DNA from: Microbacterium suaedae | GTDB lineage: Bacteria; Actinomycetota; Actinomycetes; Actinomycetales; Microbacteriaceae | Assembly: GCF_003254645.1 (NCBI RefSeq) | Contig: NZ_PNFD01000001.1 | Location: forward strand, 186,001 to 250,000 | Length of the DNA: 64,000 nt | Direction of reading: 5' to 3' | Shown here: positions 28,101-35,987 of the stretch, piece after piece | Position numbering within the stretch: the first letter of the stretch is position 1 | Layout of the letters: every line of letters begins with the position of its first letter | Translations under genes and position numbers: made by a program | The notes under the pieces: model-generated | Seen by the model: only the letters and a program-made list of their open reading frames with translations | Told to the model about the DNA's origin: nothing | Database searches by the model: none

Positions 28101-28776
28101 CGACCTCGCCCGGAACCGAGCGCTGATCCGCGACCGAGAACTCACGGATCTGGTCGACCTCATCGCCGAAGAACTCGACGCGGTAGGGATGCGGCGCCGT
28201 CGGCGGGAACACGTCGAGGATCCCGCCTCGCACGGCGAAGTCGCCGCGCCGCGACACCATGTCGACGCGGTGGTACGCGAGCTCGACAAGGCGCTCGACG
28301 ATCTCCTCCAACCACAGATCGCGCCCGCCGACCGACAGCGAGATAGGAGCCGCGTCGCCGAGCCCGCGCACGATCGGTTGGATCGCCGAGCGGATCGACG
28401 CGGTCACGACGAGCGGCCGCGCACCATCCCACGTGGCGAGGGCGCGCAGCGTCTCGAGCCTGCGGCCGACCGTCTCGGGGCTCGGACTGAGGCGCTCGTG
28501 CGGCAACGTCTCCCACGCGGGCAGCTCGCGCACCTCCGATTCCGGCACGAGCGCGCGCAGTGAGGCGGCGATCGACTCGGCACGGCGACTCGTCGGCGCG
28601 AGGGCCACGAGAACGGGCGGATGGCCCGACTCAAGGCGGCGGGCGAGGAGGGCCGCGAGGCCCGGCGCGTCGAGGCCGTCGACGAGCGACAGCTCGGAGT
28701 CGACCGACGTCGCCTGGAAAGCCTCCCGGAACGACTCGGACGTGTCGAGGGCGCGCAGGATCCCGGAAAGAGTCAC
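25150..28776 (-). CDS. mfd: Transcription-repair coupling factor
   Basis: A 1208-residue DNA translocase that removes stalled RNA polymerase from damaged template and recruits UvrA. The N-terminal UvrB-like part is followed by the RNA polymerase-interacting domain (DPVVHATHGIGRFVEM near residue 515). Then come the helicase motifs: Walker A GDVGFGKTEVAVRAAF near residue 675, DEEQRFG, SATPIPRTLEMA, and the C-terminal TRCF domain. The length is normal for actinobacteria. The GTG start lies six bases after TAGACT, so translation is probably leaderless, with a divergent promoter shared with the small membrane protein at 28812. Confidence 0.97.
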   Translation of the reverse strand: MTLSGILRALDTSESFREAFQATSVDSELSLVDGLDAPGLAALLARRLESGHPPVLVALAPTSRRAESIAASLRALVPESEVRELPAWETLPHERLSPSPETVGRRLETLRALATWDGARPLVVTASIRSAIQPIVRGLGDAAPISLSVGGRDLWLEEIVERLVELAYHRVDMVSRRGDFAVRGGILDVFPPTAPHPYRVEFFGDEVDQIREFSVADQRSVPGEVDRVELTASRELLLTPEVRQRARELQGEYPGIAQILEKMAEGIPAEGMESLSNLVAGPLLSFIDYVPDGAAVALVDPERAVSRAVSLAETNAEFLEAAWSAATAGGEAPVDLSSGGFFALDDLREAAREAGGVWWTLSPFDSGLGAIEAELADAADRVSIGGAPTRVAGDAIPSFQGNVEGATEHVEGLVRDGWAVVLAAAGSGLVERARDVLSEKGVAARIVDDLDAAPDKGVVSLVCAEVERGFSSDEAKLAVLTESEFYGRAATGHQQGPKKLASRRRNVVDPLQLKPGDPVVHATHGIGRFVEMVQREVTTGGRNAQKTTRDYVVLEYAPSKRGYPGDKLFVPTDQLDLLSKYVGGESPQLSKMGGSDWSQAKKKARRAVRDIAVELVKLYSARMASKGHAFGADTPWQRELEEAFAFAETPDQLQTIDEIKRDMEREIPMDRLLSGDVGFGKTEVAVRAAFKAIQDGKQVAMLVPTTLLVKQHLETFADRFAGFPVTVKALSRFQTDTQARETIRGLADGSVDMVIGTHRILTQGVIFKDLGLLIVDEEQRFGVEHKDALKKLKTNVDILAMSATPIPRTLEMAVTGIREMSTLATPPEERHPILSYVGPSNDKQIAAAIRREMLREGQVFYVHNRVTSIQKLANHLAELVPEARVAVAHGKMSEGQLEQVVDDFWERKFDVLVCTTIIETGIDIQNANTIIIDRADKYGLAQLHQLRGRVGRGRERAYAYFVYDETKPLSETAADRLETIAVHNDLGSGIQVAMKDLELRGAGNLLGAEQAGHIEGVGFDLYLRMIGEAVSEFRGEDNDGPVELRLELPIEARIPDDYIDSERLRLEAYQKLSAAATAQASDDAIDLVVDELTDRYGEPPATVDGLVRVARLRRRAAQSQLTDVVAMGKNLRIAPAALPDSMQVRLKRLHPGAKIVAGGDALLVPLPQAGGASLDDTGLVTWVGQLLDAIFPLPTHVDAGPAKDAAAQ

Positions 28777-28811
28777 CGCACAAGTCTACGAGGCGTCGGT
28801 AGCCTGGGCGC
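28777..28811. promoter_or_regulatory. Divergent leaderless promoter pair for mfd and 28812 gene
   Basis: In 35 bases two -10 boxes face opposite ways. TAGACT on the minus strand (28783-28788) stands six bases before the mfd GTG, and TAGCCT on the plus strand (28800-28805) stands six bases before the GTG at 28812. With the usual six to seven base distance to the transcription start, both mRNAs would begin at the start codon. Confidence 0.6.
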
Positions 28812-29264
28812 GTGACCGCCTCTCCTGCTGCCCCTCGCCCGAGGCGCCGCACCCTCGGAATCGTCGCCTTCGTCGCCGCCGCAGCTGCCGTCGCGATCGG
28901 CGCCGTCGGAATCTGGCTAGCCGGGTTCTCCCTCGGCCGCATCCTGCGCCTGAGCGACTATCCGGATCTGATCGCGAACGCGACCGACCCCGACGCGCTC
29001 CTCGAGGTGGCACAGGGGCAGCTCTGGGAGAGCCTCGGGCGCGCCGGAATCGCCCTCGGGATCCTCGTGATCGCGTGGATTCTGCACGCTCTCGTCGCAC
29101 TCTGGGGACTCGTGCAGGGCATCGTCGCGACGTCGCTCGACCGCGGCCGGCTGTGGGGCGTTCTCGCGATCGTGATCGCCAGCACGGGCTGGATCGTCCT
29201 CGCCGCGTTCATGCAGGAGGCACTGCTGGCGGGGCTCCTCGGCCTCGTCCCGTTCGTCGGGTGA
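28812..29264 (+). CDS. Hypothetical membrane protein
   Basis: A 150-residue protein of unknown function with a basic N-terminal tail and three membrane helices: residues 15-40 (LGIVAFVAAAAAVAIGAVGI), about 78-105 (AGIALGILVIAWILHALVAL) and about 115-140 (VLAIVIASTGWIVLAAFMQE). No catalytic motif is seen. The GTG start is placed by a TAGCCT box exactly six bases upstream. It is divergent from mfd and convergent with pth; a long palindrome follows its stop by about ten bases. Confidence 0.7.
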   Translation: MTASPAAPRPRRRTLGIVAFVAAAAAVAIGAVGIWLAGFSLGRILRLSDYPDLIANATDPDALLEVAQGQLWESLGRAGIALGILVIAWILHALVALWGLVQGIVATSLDRGRLWGVLAIVIASTGWIVLAAFMQEALLAGLLGLVPFVG

Positions 29265-29274
29265 CCCCAGATCA

Positions 29275-29328
29275 TCATTTCTGGCACATCTCCGCGGCGG
29301 AATTCGCGCAGGGATGTGCCAGAAATGA
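29275..29328. terminator. Long palindrome between convergent genes (bidirectional terminator)
   Basis: A perfect 16-bp inverted repeat, TCATTTCTGGCACATC at 29275-29290 and its complement at 29313-29328, encloses a 22-base loop. The loop can itself form a small CGCG/CGCG stem around GGAATT. It lies between the plus-strand membrane protein gene and the minus-strand pth. The central GGAATTCGC resembles the centre of the palindromes at 23.8 and 63.5 kb, though the arms differ. Confidence 0.75.
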
Positions 29329-29337
29329 AGGGCTGCG

Positions 29338-29922
29338 TCAGGCCTTCGGGGCGTGGACCTTCTGCTGGGCGGCGACGAGCCCCGATTCCGCCACCAGCTC
29401 CGTCGCATCGGCCGCGTCCGAGATGAGGATCGGGAGGTTCTTCCGCTCGACGCCAGCGAACTCGCCGAGCACCCAATCGGCCGGATCCTGACGGCCCGGC
29501 GGCCGCCCGATCCCGACCCGCACGCGCACGAAGTCGGGCGTGCCGAGGGCCTTCGCGATATCGCGGATGCCGTTGTGTCCGCCGTGCCCACCGCCCGACT
29601 TGAGCTTGACGACGTCGAAGGGGACGTCGAGCTCGTCGTGCACGACGATGAGGCGGTCGGGAGGAACCGTGAAGAACTTCGCGAGCGCCGCGGCCGGACC
29701 GCCGGACGTGTTCATGTAGCCGTTCGATTTCGCGAGCACGAGCTTCGGCCCGCCCGGGCGCAGCCACGTCTCGACGACGCGCGCGCCCGCCTTGTGCTGC
29801 TTCCACGACTCGCCGCGCCGCGCAACGACCTCGTCGACGACCATCTGCCCGATGTTGTGGCGCGTCCGTTCATAGCGAGGTCCGGGATTGCCGAGCCCGA
29901 TTACGAGCCACCTGTCGGTCAT
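29338..29922 (-). CDS. pth: Peptidyl-tRNA hydrolase
   Basis: A 194-residue esterase that releases peptides from prematurely dissociated peptidyl-tRNA. The N-terminal [20 protein letters not shown] contains the catalytic His. [31 protein letters not shown] and GHNGIRDI supply the other substrate-binding residues. The ATG is preceded by GGAGG. It follows rplY by 76 bases with a strong hairpin between them. Adjacent pth and rplY genes are conserved in actinobacteria. Confidence 0.96.
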   Translation of the reverse strand: MTDRWLVIGLGNPGPRYERTRHNIGQMVVDEVVARRGESWKQHKAGARVVETWLRPGGPKLVLAKSNGYMNTSGGPAAALAKFFTVPPDRLIVVHDELDVPFDVVKLKSGGGHGGHNGIRDIAKALGTPDFVRVRVGIGRPPGRQDPADWVLGEFAGVERKNLPILISDAADATELVAESGLVAAQQKVHAPKA

Positions 29923-29951
29923 GTCTGCCTCCGTGAGACGTGAAGACGAAA

Positions 29952-29982
29952 CGAGGGGGTGCGGCGACGCCGCACCCCCTCG
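29952..29982 (-). terminator. rplY terminator hairpin
   Basis: A 15-bp inverted repeat, CGAGGGGGTGCGGCG with its complement one base later (29952-29966 and 29968-29982), lies just after the rplY stop. On the minus strand it is followed by TCGTTTCGTCTTC. It would separate rplY from pth, at least partly. Confidence 0.75.
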
Positions 29983-29998
29983 AACGATATGCCAGTGC

Positions 29999-30607
29999 TT
30001 ACTCGGCCGAGGCCTCGCCAGCTTCCTCGCCCGACTCGTCGCTCTCGCCCGACTCGTCCTCATCCGAAGCCGACGGCGTCGAGATCGAGACGACGAGCAG
30101 ATCCGGGTCGTCGATGAGCGTGACGCCCTCGGGAAGGTCGAGATCCTTCGCGTAGATGTGCGTGCCATCCTCGAGGCCCTCGATGTTCACCACGATGTGC
30201 TCGGGGATATTCATCGCGTCGGCCTCGATCGAGATCGACGAAGCGCTCTGCGTCGCGTAGGTGCCCGCGAACGGCTCGCCCTCCGTGAGGTACGGCACGT
30301 CGACCGTGAACTTCTCGCCGCGCTTGATGATCACGAGGTCGATGTGCTCGATGACCGAGCGCACCGGGTCGCGCTGCACGTCCTTGACGAGCGCGAGCTG
30401 GTTCTTGCCGTCGATGTCGAGGTCGATCACCGCGTTGGCGTGACGGACGATGAGGCTCGTCTCGTGCCCGGGCAGCGCGAGGTGCTGCACGTCGCTGCCG
30501 TGGCCGTACAGGACGGCCGGGATCTTGCCTGCGGCGCGCAGACGGCGCGCGAAGCCCTTGCCGAACTCGGTGCGGACATCTACGGAGAGCTTGTTGTTGT
30601 CGCTCAT
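29999..30607 (-). CDS. rplY: 50S ribosomal protein L25/general stress protein Ctc
   Basis: A 202-residue long-form L25 (Ctc) that binds 5S rRNA. The N-terminal L25 domain shows [20 protein letters not shown] and AVLYGHG; the C-terminal TL5-like domain carries [16 protein letters not shown] and [20 protein letters not shown]. The tail is very acidic ([20 protein letters not shown]), common in actinobacteria. The ATG at 30607 is preceded by AGGAG; a GTG six bases upstream is in frame but poorly placed. The gene precedes pth on the same strand. Confidence 0.95.
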   Translation of the reverse strand: MSDNNKLSVDVRTEFGKGFARRLRAAGKIPAVLYGHGSDVQHLALPGHETSLIVRHANAVIDLDIDGKNQLALVKDVQRDPVRSVIEHIDLVIIKRGEKFTVDVPYLTEGEPFAGTYATQSASSISIEADAMNIPEHIVVNIEGLEDGTHIYAKDLDLPEGVTLIDDPDLLVVSISTPSASDEDESGESDESGEEAGEASAE

Positions 30608-30849
30608 GGTCACTCCTGGTGTGGCACGCGGCGACGATGCCGACCGCGTGGATGGATCGGGGGTTCTCGACTCGAACGCACTGCGTGAGGAGACCGAATC
30701 CGGTCAACATCACCGCGTCGATAACGGACACGCAAAGCGCGTCCCTCGCCGAGGTCGTTTCTCATCGTACCGGATGCCTCCGATAGAATCGACTTCGCGC
30801 GTGCCTGACGCGCATACCGCCCCTTCTTCTCGCTCGGAGCCGCCTTCTC

Positions 30850-30963
30850 ATGGATCCCTCGCACATCCTCGGACTCGTCATCGCTGCGCTCACCGTCGCC
30901 GGCGCCATCACGGGAATCGGCGCCATGTTCTCCCTCGGTCGGCAGGCCTCGTACGACGACTGA
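30850..30963 (+). CDS. Small single-helix membrane protein (37 aa)
   Basis: A 37-codon frame starting MDPSHILGLVIAALTVAGAI and ending RQASYDD. One membrane helix covers residues 5-31 (hydrophobic with Gly/Ala). A GGAG lies 12 bases before the ATG, and a TAGAAT box in CCGATAGAATCG lies about 60 bases upstream. It occupies the gap between the divergent rplY promoter and gnd. The third-position G+C bias and clean start and stop suggest a real gene, but its function is unknown. Confidence 0.5.
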   Translation: MDPSHILGLVIAALTVAGAITGIGAMFSLGRQASYDD

Positions 30964-31053
30964 GGTGTGCCCTCACATCACCGCCGTACGCGCGGTGATC
31001 GCGGAGCGACTAACCTGGGGGGATCCTGATCCTCCCTCTCTAAGGAGTCGTGC

Positions 31054-32502
31054 GTGAACGCTGCCGCAGCCAATATCGGGGTCGTCGGCCTCGCCGTGAT
31101 GGGCTCGAACCTGGCCCGCAACCTGGCCAGCCGCGAGGGCAACACGGTCGCGGTGTACAACCGCAGCCGCGAGAAGACCGATGACCTCGTCGCCGAACAC
31201 CCCGAAGCGGGCTTCCTGCCGGCCTTCTCGTACGAGGAGTTCGCAGCGTCGCTGTCGAAGCCCCGCACGGCGATCATCATGGTCAAGGCGGGCCGCGGAA
31301 CCGACGCCGTGATCGACGAACTCGTCAAGGTCTTCGAGCCCGGCGACATCATCGTCGACGGCGGCAACGCCTACTTCCCCGACACGATCCGCCGAGAGAA
31401 GGCGGTGCGCGAGACGGGCATCAACTTCGTTGGCGCCGGCATCTCGGGCGGCGAAGAGGGCGCACTCAACGGCCCCTCGATCATGCCCGGCGGATCCGAT
31501 GAGTCCTGGGTCACGCTCGGGCCGATCCTCAAGTCGATCGCGGCGGTCGCCGAGGGCGAGCCGTGCGTCACGCACATTGGCCACGACGGCGCCGGGCACT
31601 TCGTGAAGATGGTGCACAACGGCATCGAGTACGCCGACATGCAGCTCATCGCCGAGGCCTACGACCTCATCCGCCGCGGCACCGGCAAGACGCCCGCCGA
31701 GATCGCCGATGTCTTCGCCGAGTGGAACAAGGGCGAACTCGAGTCGTACCTCATCGAGATCACCGCCGAGGTGCTACGGCAGGTCGACGCCGACACCGGC
31801 AAGCCGCTTGTCGACGTGATCCTCGACCAGGCAGGTGCCAAGGGAACGGGCGCGTGGACCGTGCAGACCGCCCTCGCGCTCGGCGTGCCAGTCTCGGGGA
31901 TCGCCGAGGCGACCTTCGCTCGTTCGCTCTCATCGCACCCGGAGCAGCGCGCCGTCGCGTCGACTCTCCCCGGCCCCGAGGAGGCCTTCGAGGTCGCCGA
32001 CGCCGACGCGTTCATCGAGGACGTGCGCCAGGCCCTGTTCGCTTCGAAGATCATCGCGTACTCGCAGGGCTTCGACGAGATCCGCGCGGGCGCAGCCGAG
32101 TACGACTGGACGATCGACCTCGGCGCCGTCTCGAAGATCTGGCGCGAGGGCTGCATCATCCGCGCGCAGTTCCTCAACCGCATCGCCGACGCATACGCCG
32201 AGCAGGCCGACCTGCCCGTCCTCGCGACGGCTCCGTACTTCGCCGACGCTCTCACGCGCGGCCAGGCCGCATGGCGCCGCGTCGTCATCGCGGCGACGCA
32301 GGCGGGAATCCCCTCGCCTGCGTTCAGCTCGTCGCTGGCCTACTACGACGGGATCCGCGCCGAGCGCCTGCCCGCCGCCCTCGTGCAGGGCCAGCGCGAC
32401 TACTTCGGTGCGCACACCTACAAGCGAATCGACAAGGACGGCACCTTCCACACGCTCTGGTCGGGCGACCGCACCGAGATCGAGGCGGAAGACACGCACT
32501 GA
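31054..32502 (+). CDS. gnd: 6-phosphogluconate dehydrogenase (decarboxylating)
   Basis: A 482-residue oxidative pentose phosphate enzyme converting 6-phosphogluconate to ribulose 5-phosphate with NADP reduction. The N-terminal nucleotide-binding motif GLAVMGSNLARNLASREG and NRSREKT (NADP preference) are present, as are GAGISGGEEGALNGPSIMPG and the catalytic HFVKMVHNGIEYADMQ with Lys. The long all-alpha C-terminal domain is complete. The GTG start follows TAAGGAG. It is monocistronic and ends in a strong hairpin. It would also consume the 6-phosphogluconate made by the idonate operon at 58-63 kb. Confidence 0.97.
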   Translation: MNAAAANIGVVGLAVMGSNLARNLASREGNTVAVYNRSREKTDDLVAEHPEAGFLPAFSYEEFAASLSKPRTAIIMVKAGRGTDAVIDELVKVFEPGDIIVDGGNAYFPDTIRREKAVRETGINFVGAGISGGEEGALNGPSIMPGGSDESWVTLGPILKSIAAVAEGEPCVTHIGHDGAGHFVKMVHNGIEYADMQLIAEAYDLIRRGTGKTPAEIADVFAEWNKGELESYLIEITAEVLRQVDADTGKPLVDVILDQAGAKGTGAWTVQTALALGVPVSGIAEATFARSLSSHPEQRAVASTLPGPEEAFEVADADAFIEDVRQALFASKIIAYSQGFDEIRAGAAEYDWTIDLGAVSKIWREGCIIRAQFLNRIADAYAEQADLPVLATAPYFADALTRGQAAWRRVVIAATQAGIPSPAFSSSLAYYDGIRAERLPAALVQGQRDYFGAHTYKRIDKDGTFHTLWSGDRTEIEAEDTH

Positions 32503-32512
32503 CGACGTGACG

Positions 32513-32551
32513 ACGAGACGGGCCGGGCGATCTTCGCCCGGCCCGTTTCGT
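32513..32551. terminator. Bidirectional terminator between gnd and sensor kinase gene
   Basis: A 17-bp near-perfect stem: ACGAGACGGGCCGGGCG at 32513-32529 pairs with 32535-32551 (one G-T wobble), with a five-base loop. It sits between the stops of two convergent genes and has T-rich flanks (TTTCGTCTC) on the plus strand. Confidence 0.85.
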
Positions 32552-32552
32552 C

Positions 32553-34085
32553 TCATCGGGCGTCCGCTGGCGGGTCCGCAGATGCCGGCTTCGCCGGAAG
32601 CACCACCGTGAACGTCGTCGATCCCGGCTCGCTCTCGACCGAGATCGTCCCGTGGTGGGCCTCGACGAGCGCCTTCGCGATCGACAGGCCGAGCCCGGAT
32701 CCGCCCGTTTTGCGGGCGCGGCTGGAGTCGCCGCGCGCGAAGCGCGTGAAGAGCGTCTTCTGCAGCTCGGGTGCGATGCCCGGTCCGGTGTCGTGCACCG
32801 CGAGGATCGCGCGCGTCGCGGATCCCTCACCTTCGGTTCGCAGCGAGACCGTCACCTCGGTGCCTTCGGGCGTGTGCGTCCGAGCGTTCGCCAGCAGATT
32901 CGTGACCACCTGCGTCAGCCGGGCTCTGTCGCCCGCGACGAACACATGGTCCTCCCCCACATCGGCGCCCCAGTCGTGCTCCATGCCCGCCATCGCCTGA
33001 TCGGCGACGGCATCGAGTACAAGCTGGGTGAGGTCGACCATGTCGTAGACGAGGTCGCTGCCCTCGTCGAGACGCGCGAGCAGCAGCAGGTCCTCGACGA
33101 GCCCCGTCATCCGCTGCGATTGGGCCTCGATCCGTTGCAGCGACTGCCGGCTCGTCTCGCTCAGCGTGCCGTCGCGCAGCGAGAGCTCGCTGTAGCCGCG
33201 GATCGACGCGAGCGGCGTGCGAAGCTCGTGGCTCGCGTCGGCGACGAAGCGACGCATCGTCTCCTCGTTGCGCTGTCGCGCTGCCAGGGAATCCTCGACG
33301 TGGTCGAGGAGCGTATTGAGGGCGGATCCGACCTGTCCGACCTCCGTTCCCGGATCGGCCTGCTCAGCCGGAACGCGCTCGGAGATGGACACATCGCCCT
33401 GATCAAGGCGCTGTCGCGAAACGCGCGTCGCCGTCTGGGCGATGGCGCGCAGAGGTCGCAGGCCGCCGCGGATGACGCCGGAGGTGGCGATGCCCAGCAG
33501 GAGCATGCCGCCGATCGTCGCGAAACCAATCGCCCAGAGCATCGTGCGCAGGGTGAAGCTCTCGGCGGTCGTCGACATGCCGAAGGCTCCCGCTGTCTCC
33601 TGCGAGCCTGTCGCCGTGAGAGCCGCTGCGCGGAACGTGCCGACTCCCGGAACAGAGACGGTCGTCAGGCTGCCGATCGTGTCCTCCGTCGCCTCGATGA
33701 CACGCTCGTTCTGATCCCGGCTGAGCGTGTACCGCTCATAGTCGTCGCCGACAACCGCGCCCGTCGTTCCCGTGAAGGGACTTCGGATCACGAGCAGCGT
33801 GCCGGGAGGGGCGTGCGATCGTTCGAGCTGCTCGGAGGCGGTGCCGTCGAGCATCGTGATTCCGAAATCGGAGCGGAGGCTCTGAGACGCGTCCCTCACG
33901 CGACTGTCGACCTGTGAGTTGAGGACGTTGTTGAGCATGACGCCCGTGACGATCGACACCACGAGAAGGATCACGGCGACGATCGAGAAGACCGTCAGCA
34001 TCAGGCGCGACTGCAGCGACAGACGCGACCCGCCGGGCGCGCCGGCGTCGTCCGGATCCGGCTGCTGCAGCGCGCGCTTGGTCAC
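32553..34085 (-). CDS. Two-component sensor histidine kinase
   Basis: A 510-residue membrane histidine kinase. Helix 1 is at about residues 29-52 (LMLTVFSIVAVILLVVSIVT), an extracytoplasmic sensor region of some 120 residues follows, and helix 2 is at about 182-205. Then come HAMP, HisKA with FVADASHELRTPLASIRGYS (the phospho-accepting His), and HATPase with NLLANARTHTPEGT, DTGPGIAP and GGSGLGLSIAKALVEAHHG. The GTG start at 34085 overlaps the regulator's stop (GTGA), so the two are coupled. The arrangement and sequence resemble actinobacterial TrcRS/PrrAB-like systems; the signal is unknown. Confidence 0.93.
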   Translation of the reverse strand: MTKRALQQPDPDDAGAPGGSRLSLQSRLMLTVFSIVAVILLVVSIVTGVMLNNVLNSQVDSRVRDASQSLRSDFGITMLDGTASEQLERSHAPPGTLLVIRSPFTGTTGAVVGDDYERYTLSRDQNERVIEATEDTIGSLTTVSVPGVGTFRAAALTATGSQETAGAFGMSTTAESFTLRTMLWAIGFATIGGMLLLGIATSGVIRGGLRPLRAIAQTATRVSRQRLDQGDVSISERVPAEQADPGTEVGQVGSALNTLLDHVEDSLAARQRNEETMRRFVADASHELRTPLASIRGYSELSLRDGTLSETSRQSLQRIEAQSQRMTGLVEDLLLLARLDEGSDLVYDMVDLTQLVLDAVADQAMAGMEHDWGADVGEDHVFVAGDRARLTQVVTNLLANARTHTPEGTEVTVSLRTEGEGSATRAILAVHDTGPGIAPELQKTLFTRFARGDSSRARKTGGSGLGLSIAKALVEAHHGTISVESEPGSTTFTVVLPAKPASADPPADAR

Positions 34086-34828
34086 TGCGGCGCCTTGATC
34101 ATGTATCCGACACCACGCACCGTGTGGATGAGCGGCTCCCGCCCCGCGTCGAGCTTCTTGCGCAGATAGGAGATGTAGAGCTCGACCACGCTCGATCTGC
34201 CCCCGAAGTCGTAGTTCCACACGCGATCGAGAATCTGCGACTTCGACACGACGCGCCGCGGATTGCGCATCAGGAACCGAAGCAGCTCGAACTCGGTGGC
34301 TGTGAGCTCGATCTCGTCCTCCCCACGCATCACCTCGTGACTGTCCTCGTTGAGGCTGAGGTCTCCGACACGGAGAATCGGCTCGACCTCGGCAGAAAGC
34401 GCCGTCCCCGAGCGACGCATGAGCGCGCGCAGCCGGGCGACAACTTCTTCCAGGCTGAACGGCTTCGTGACATAGTCGTCGCCGCCGGCCGTCAGCCCCG
34501 CAACGCGGTCGCTCACGGCATCCTTCGCGGTGAGGAAGAGAACCGGGACGGTGTTCTGCTGCTGCCGCAGGCGCTGCAGAACGGACATGCCATCGAGGTC
34601 GGGCATCATGATGTCGAGCACGAGGGCATCCGGATCGAACTCCTTCACACCGTCGAGCGCTTCGAAACCACTCGACGCAGTGCGCACCTCCCACCCCTCC
34701 ATACGCAGCGCCATCGACAGAAGATCGGTAAGCATCTGCTCGTCGTCTACCACGAGCACGCGCACGGGCGAGCCGTCGGGGCGTGTCAGAGCGGATCCAG
34801 TCGCAGAGTTCGTCGTCATGGCTTCCAT
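34082..34828 (-). CDS. OmpR/PhoB-family response regulator
   Basis: A 248-residue two-component response regulator. The receiver domain has the acidic pocket VLVVDDEQ, the phospho-acceptor in ALVLDIMMPDLDG, TAKDA, and the conserved Lys in DYVTKPFSLEE. The DNA-binding winged helix carries ELTATEFELLRFLMRNPRRV and the wing region VVELYISYLRKKLD. It is the first gene of the pair with the sensor kinase, overlapping it by four bases. An alternative ATG at 34819 would shorten it by three residues. Confidence 0.95.
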   Translation of the reverse strand: MEAMTTNSATGSALTRPDGSPVRVLVVDDEQMLTDLLSMALRMEGWEVRTASSGFEALDGVKEFDPDALVLDIMMPDLDGMSVLQRLRQQQNTVPVLFLTAKDAVSDRVAGLTAGGDDYVTKPFSLEEVVARLRALMRRSGTALSAEVEPILRVGDLSLNEDSHEVMRGEDEIELTATEFELLRFLMRNPRRVVSKSQILDRVWNYDFGGRSSVVELYISYLRKKLDAGREPLIHTVRGVGYMIKAPQ

Positions 34829-34911
34829 TGTGCGCCGACTCCTATGCGTTCGCTATGGCGCGAGCTATGCCTGCGCTGTGAGATCAAGCGGACGCCGTAC
34901 GCTGTCATCCG

Positions 34912-35484
34912 ATGACGAATACGACGCCTTACCCGAGTCCGGCGCGGCACATCACTCTCCTCATCGACGGATGGGATCCGCGCACCGAGGGAGAGCGCGT
35001 CGCGCACGCGTCTTTCCGGTCGCACTTCTCGGGCGAGCTCATCCCGATGCATCGGGACACGGCACCGGATCACGCAACGGCTTCCGCTCTCGTCTTCTCT
35101 CCCGATCTCTCCCGAACACTGCTGGTCTTCCACGGCAAGGGGCAGTTCTGGGTGCAGCCGGGCGGACACATCGAGGGTCACGACGCATCGATCGTCGACG
35201 CCGCGTTGCGCGAGCTCGAGGAGGAGACCAGCACGGACCGCGCATCGGTGCAGCTCCCCGGCGCCTACGACCTCGACCACCACACGCTCGGCAACCGCTT
35301 CGGCGCCTGTGCCTCGCACCTCGACGTCGGGATCGCCGTGCTCGCGGATCCGCGGGCGGCCGTGGCGGTCAGCGACGAGTCGGAGGAGGTGCGCTGGTTC
35401 CGCGTGAACGCCCTCCCTGACGCCCTCGCGAACGGCGCCGAACGCCGGATCCTCGCAATGCAGGAGCGGGTGCGCAACTCCTGA
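34912..35484 (+). CDS. NUDIX hydrolase
   Basis: A 190-residue NUDIX-fold phosphohydrolase. The Nudix box is recognisable as GGHIEGHDASIVDAALRELE followed by EETS, with the REL-EE metal-binding pattern near residues 101-108. The N-terminal part is longer than in minimal members. Substrate cannot be predicted. It is divergent from the response regulator gene. A TACGCT box lies eight bases before the ATG. Immediately downstream begins about 500 bases of repeat-rich non-coding DNA. Confidence 0.88.
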   Translation: MTNTTPYPSPARHITLLIDGWDPRTEGERVAHASFRSHFSGELIPMHRDTAPDHATASALVFSPDLSRTLLVFHGKGQFWVQPGGHIEGHDASIVDAALRELEEETSTDRASVQLPGAYDLDHHTLGNRFGACASHLDVGIAVLADPRAAVAVSDESEEVRWFRVNALPDALANGAERRILAMQERVRNS

Positions 35485-35987
35485 GCACCTCCCGCCACGT
35501 TCGCAGTGGCGAGGCAGGACGCGCGGGAACACACGCTCGCGTACCCTGTCTGGGCCCCGCGCAGAGACCCCACGTCCAAGAGGAGGGGCCGCGACGGTGC
35601 TCCCGGGAATAGGAAGAGACCCAGGCTCCGGAGAACACACGCCCGAGGGAAGAGACCCTCTACGGAGGAGATTCCACGCAGCGGACTGACTCCCTCGACG
35701 GACGGAGTCCCCGCTCCGGAGGAGATCACCGCTCCGGAGGATCCAATCCCGCACAAAGACCCTCCCGAAGGCAGATCCCCTCCACAACGACACCGCCCTC
35801 CTCCCCTGAACCAGCGGAAGCGACAACCAGCCGGGTCCGCACGCGAATCCCCTCGCCTGCGCGAAAGGAGGAGATCCCCACACCGGAGGACCCACCCCCA
35901 CACAAAGACCCTCCCGAAGGCAGATCCCCTCCACAACGACATCGCCCTCCTCCTCTGCGCGACCAGAGCGGCCGCGCAGATCCATGC
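35485..35987. repeat. Repeat-rich non-coding region left of AbiEi/DUF559 gene
   Basis: About 500 bases without a credible gene. A 52-base segment starting CACAAAGACCCTCCCGAAGG at 35752-35803 recurs at 35901-35952 with one difference, an offset of 149. Each copy is preceded by a core of GGAGGAGATC, a short spacer and CCGGAGGAYCCA (from about 35717 and 35867). The same core heads the units of the array on the other side of the neighbouring gene. Base use is C-rich on the plus strand, unlike flanking genes. Confidence 0.8.

Noticed and set aside
25129..28563. A 1144-codon open frame antisense to mfd
   Set aside because: mfd is certain on the other strand; the antisense product is low-complexity Arg/Asp/Leu with no family motif.
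32502..34694. Sensor kinase start at 34694
   Set aside because: The extra residues are another frame of the response regulator; GTG 34085 overlaps the regulator's stop and precedes the first membrane helix.
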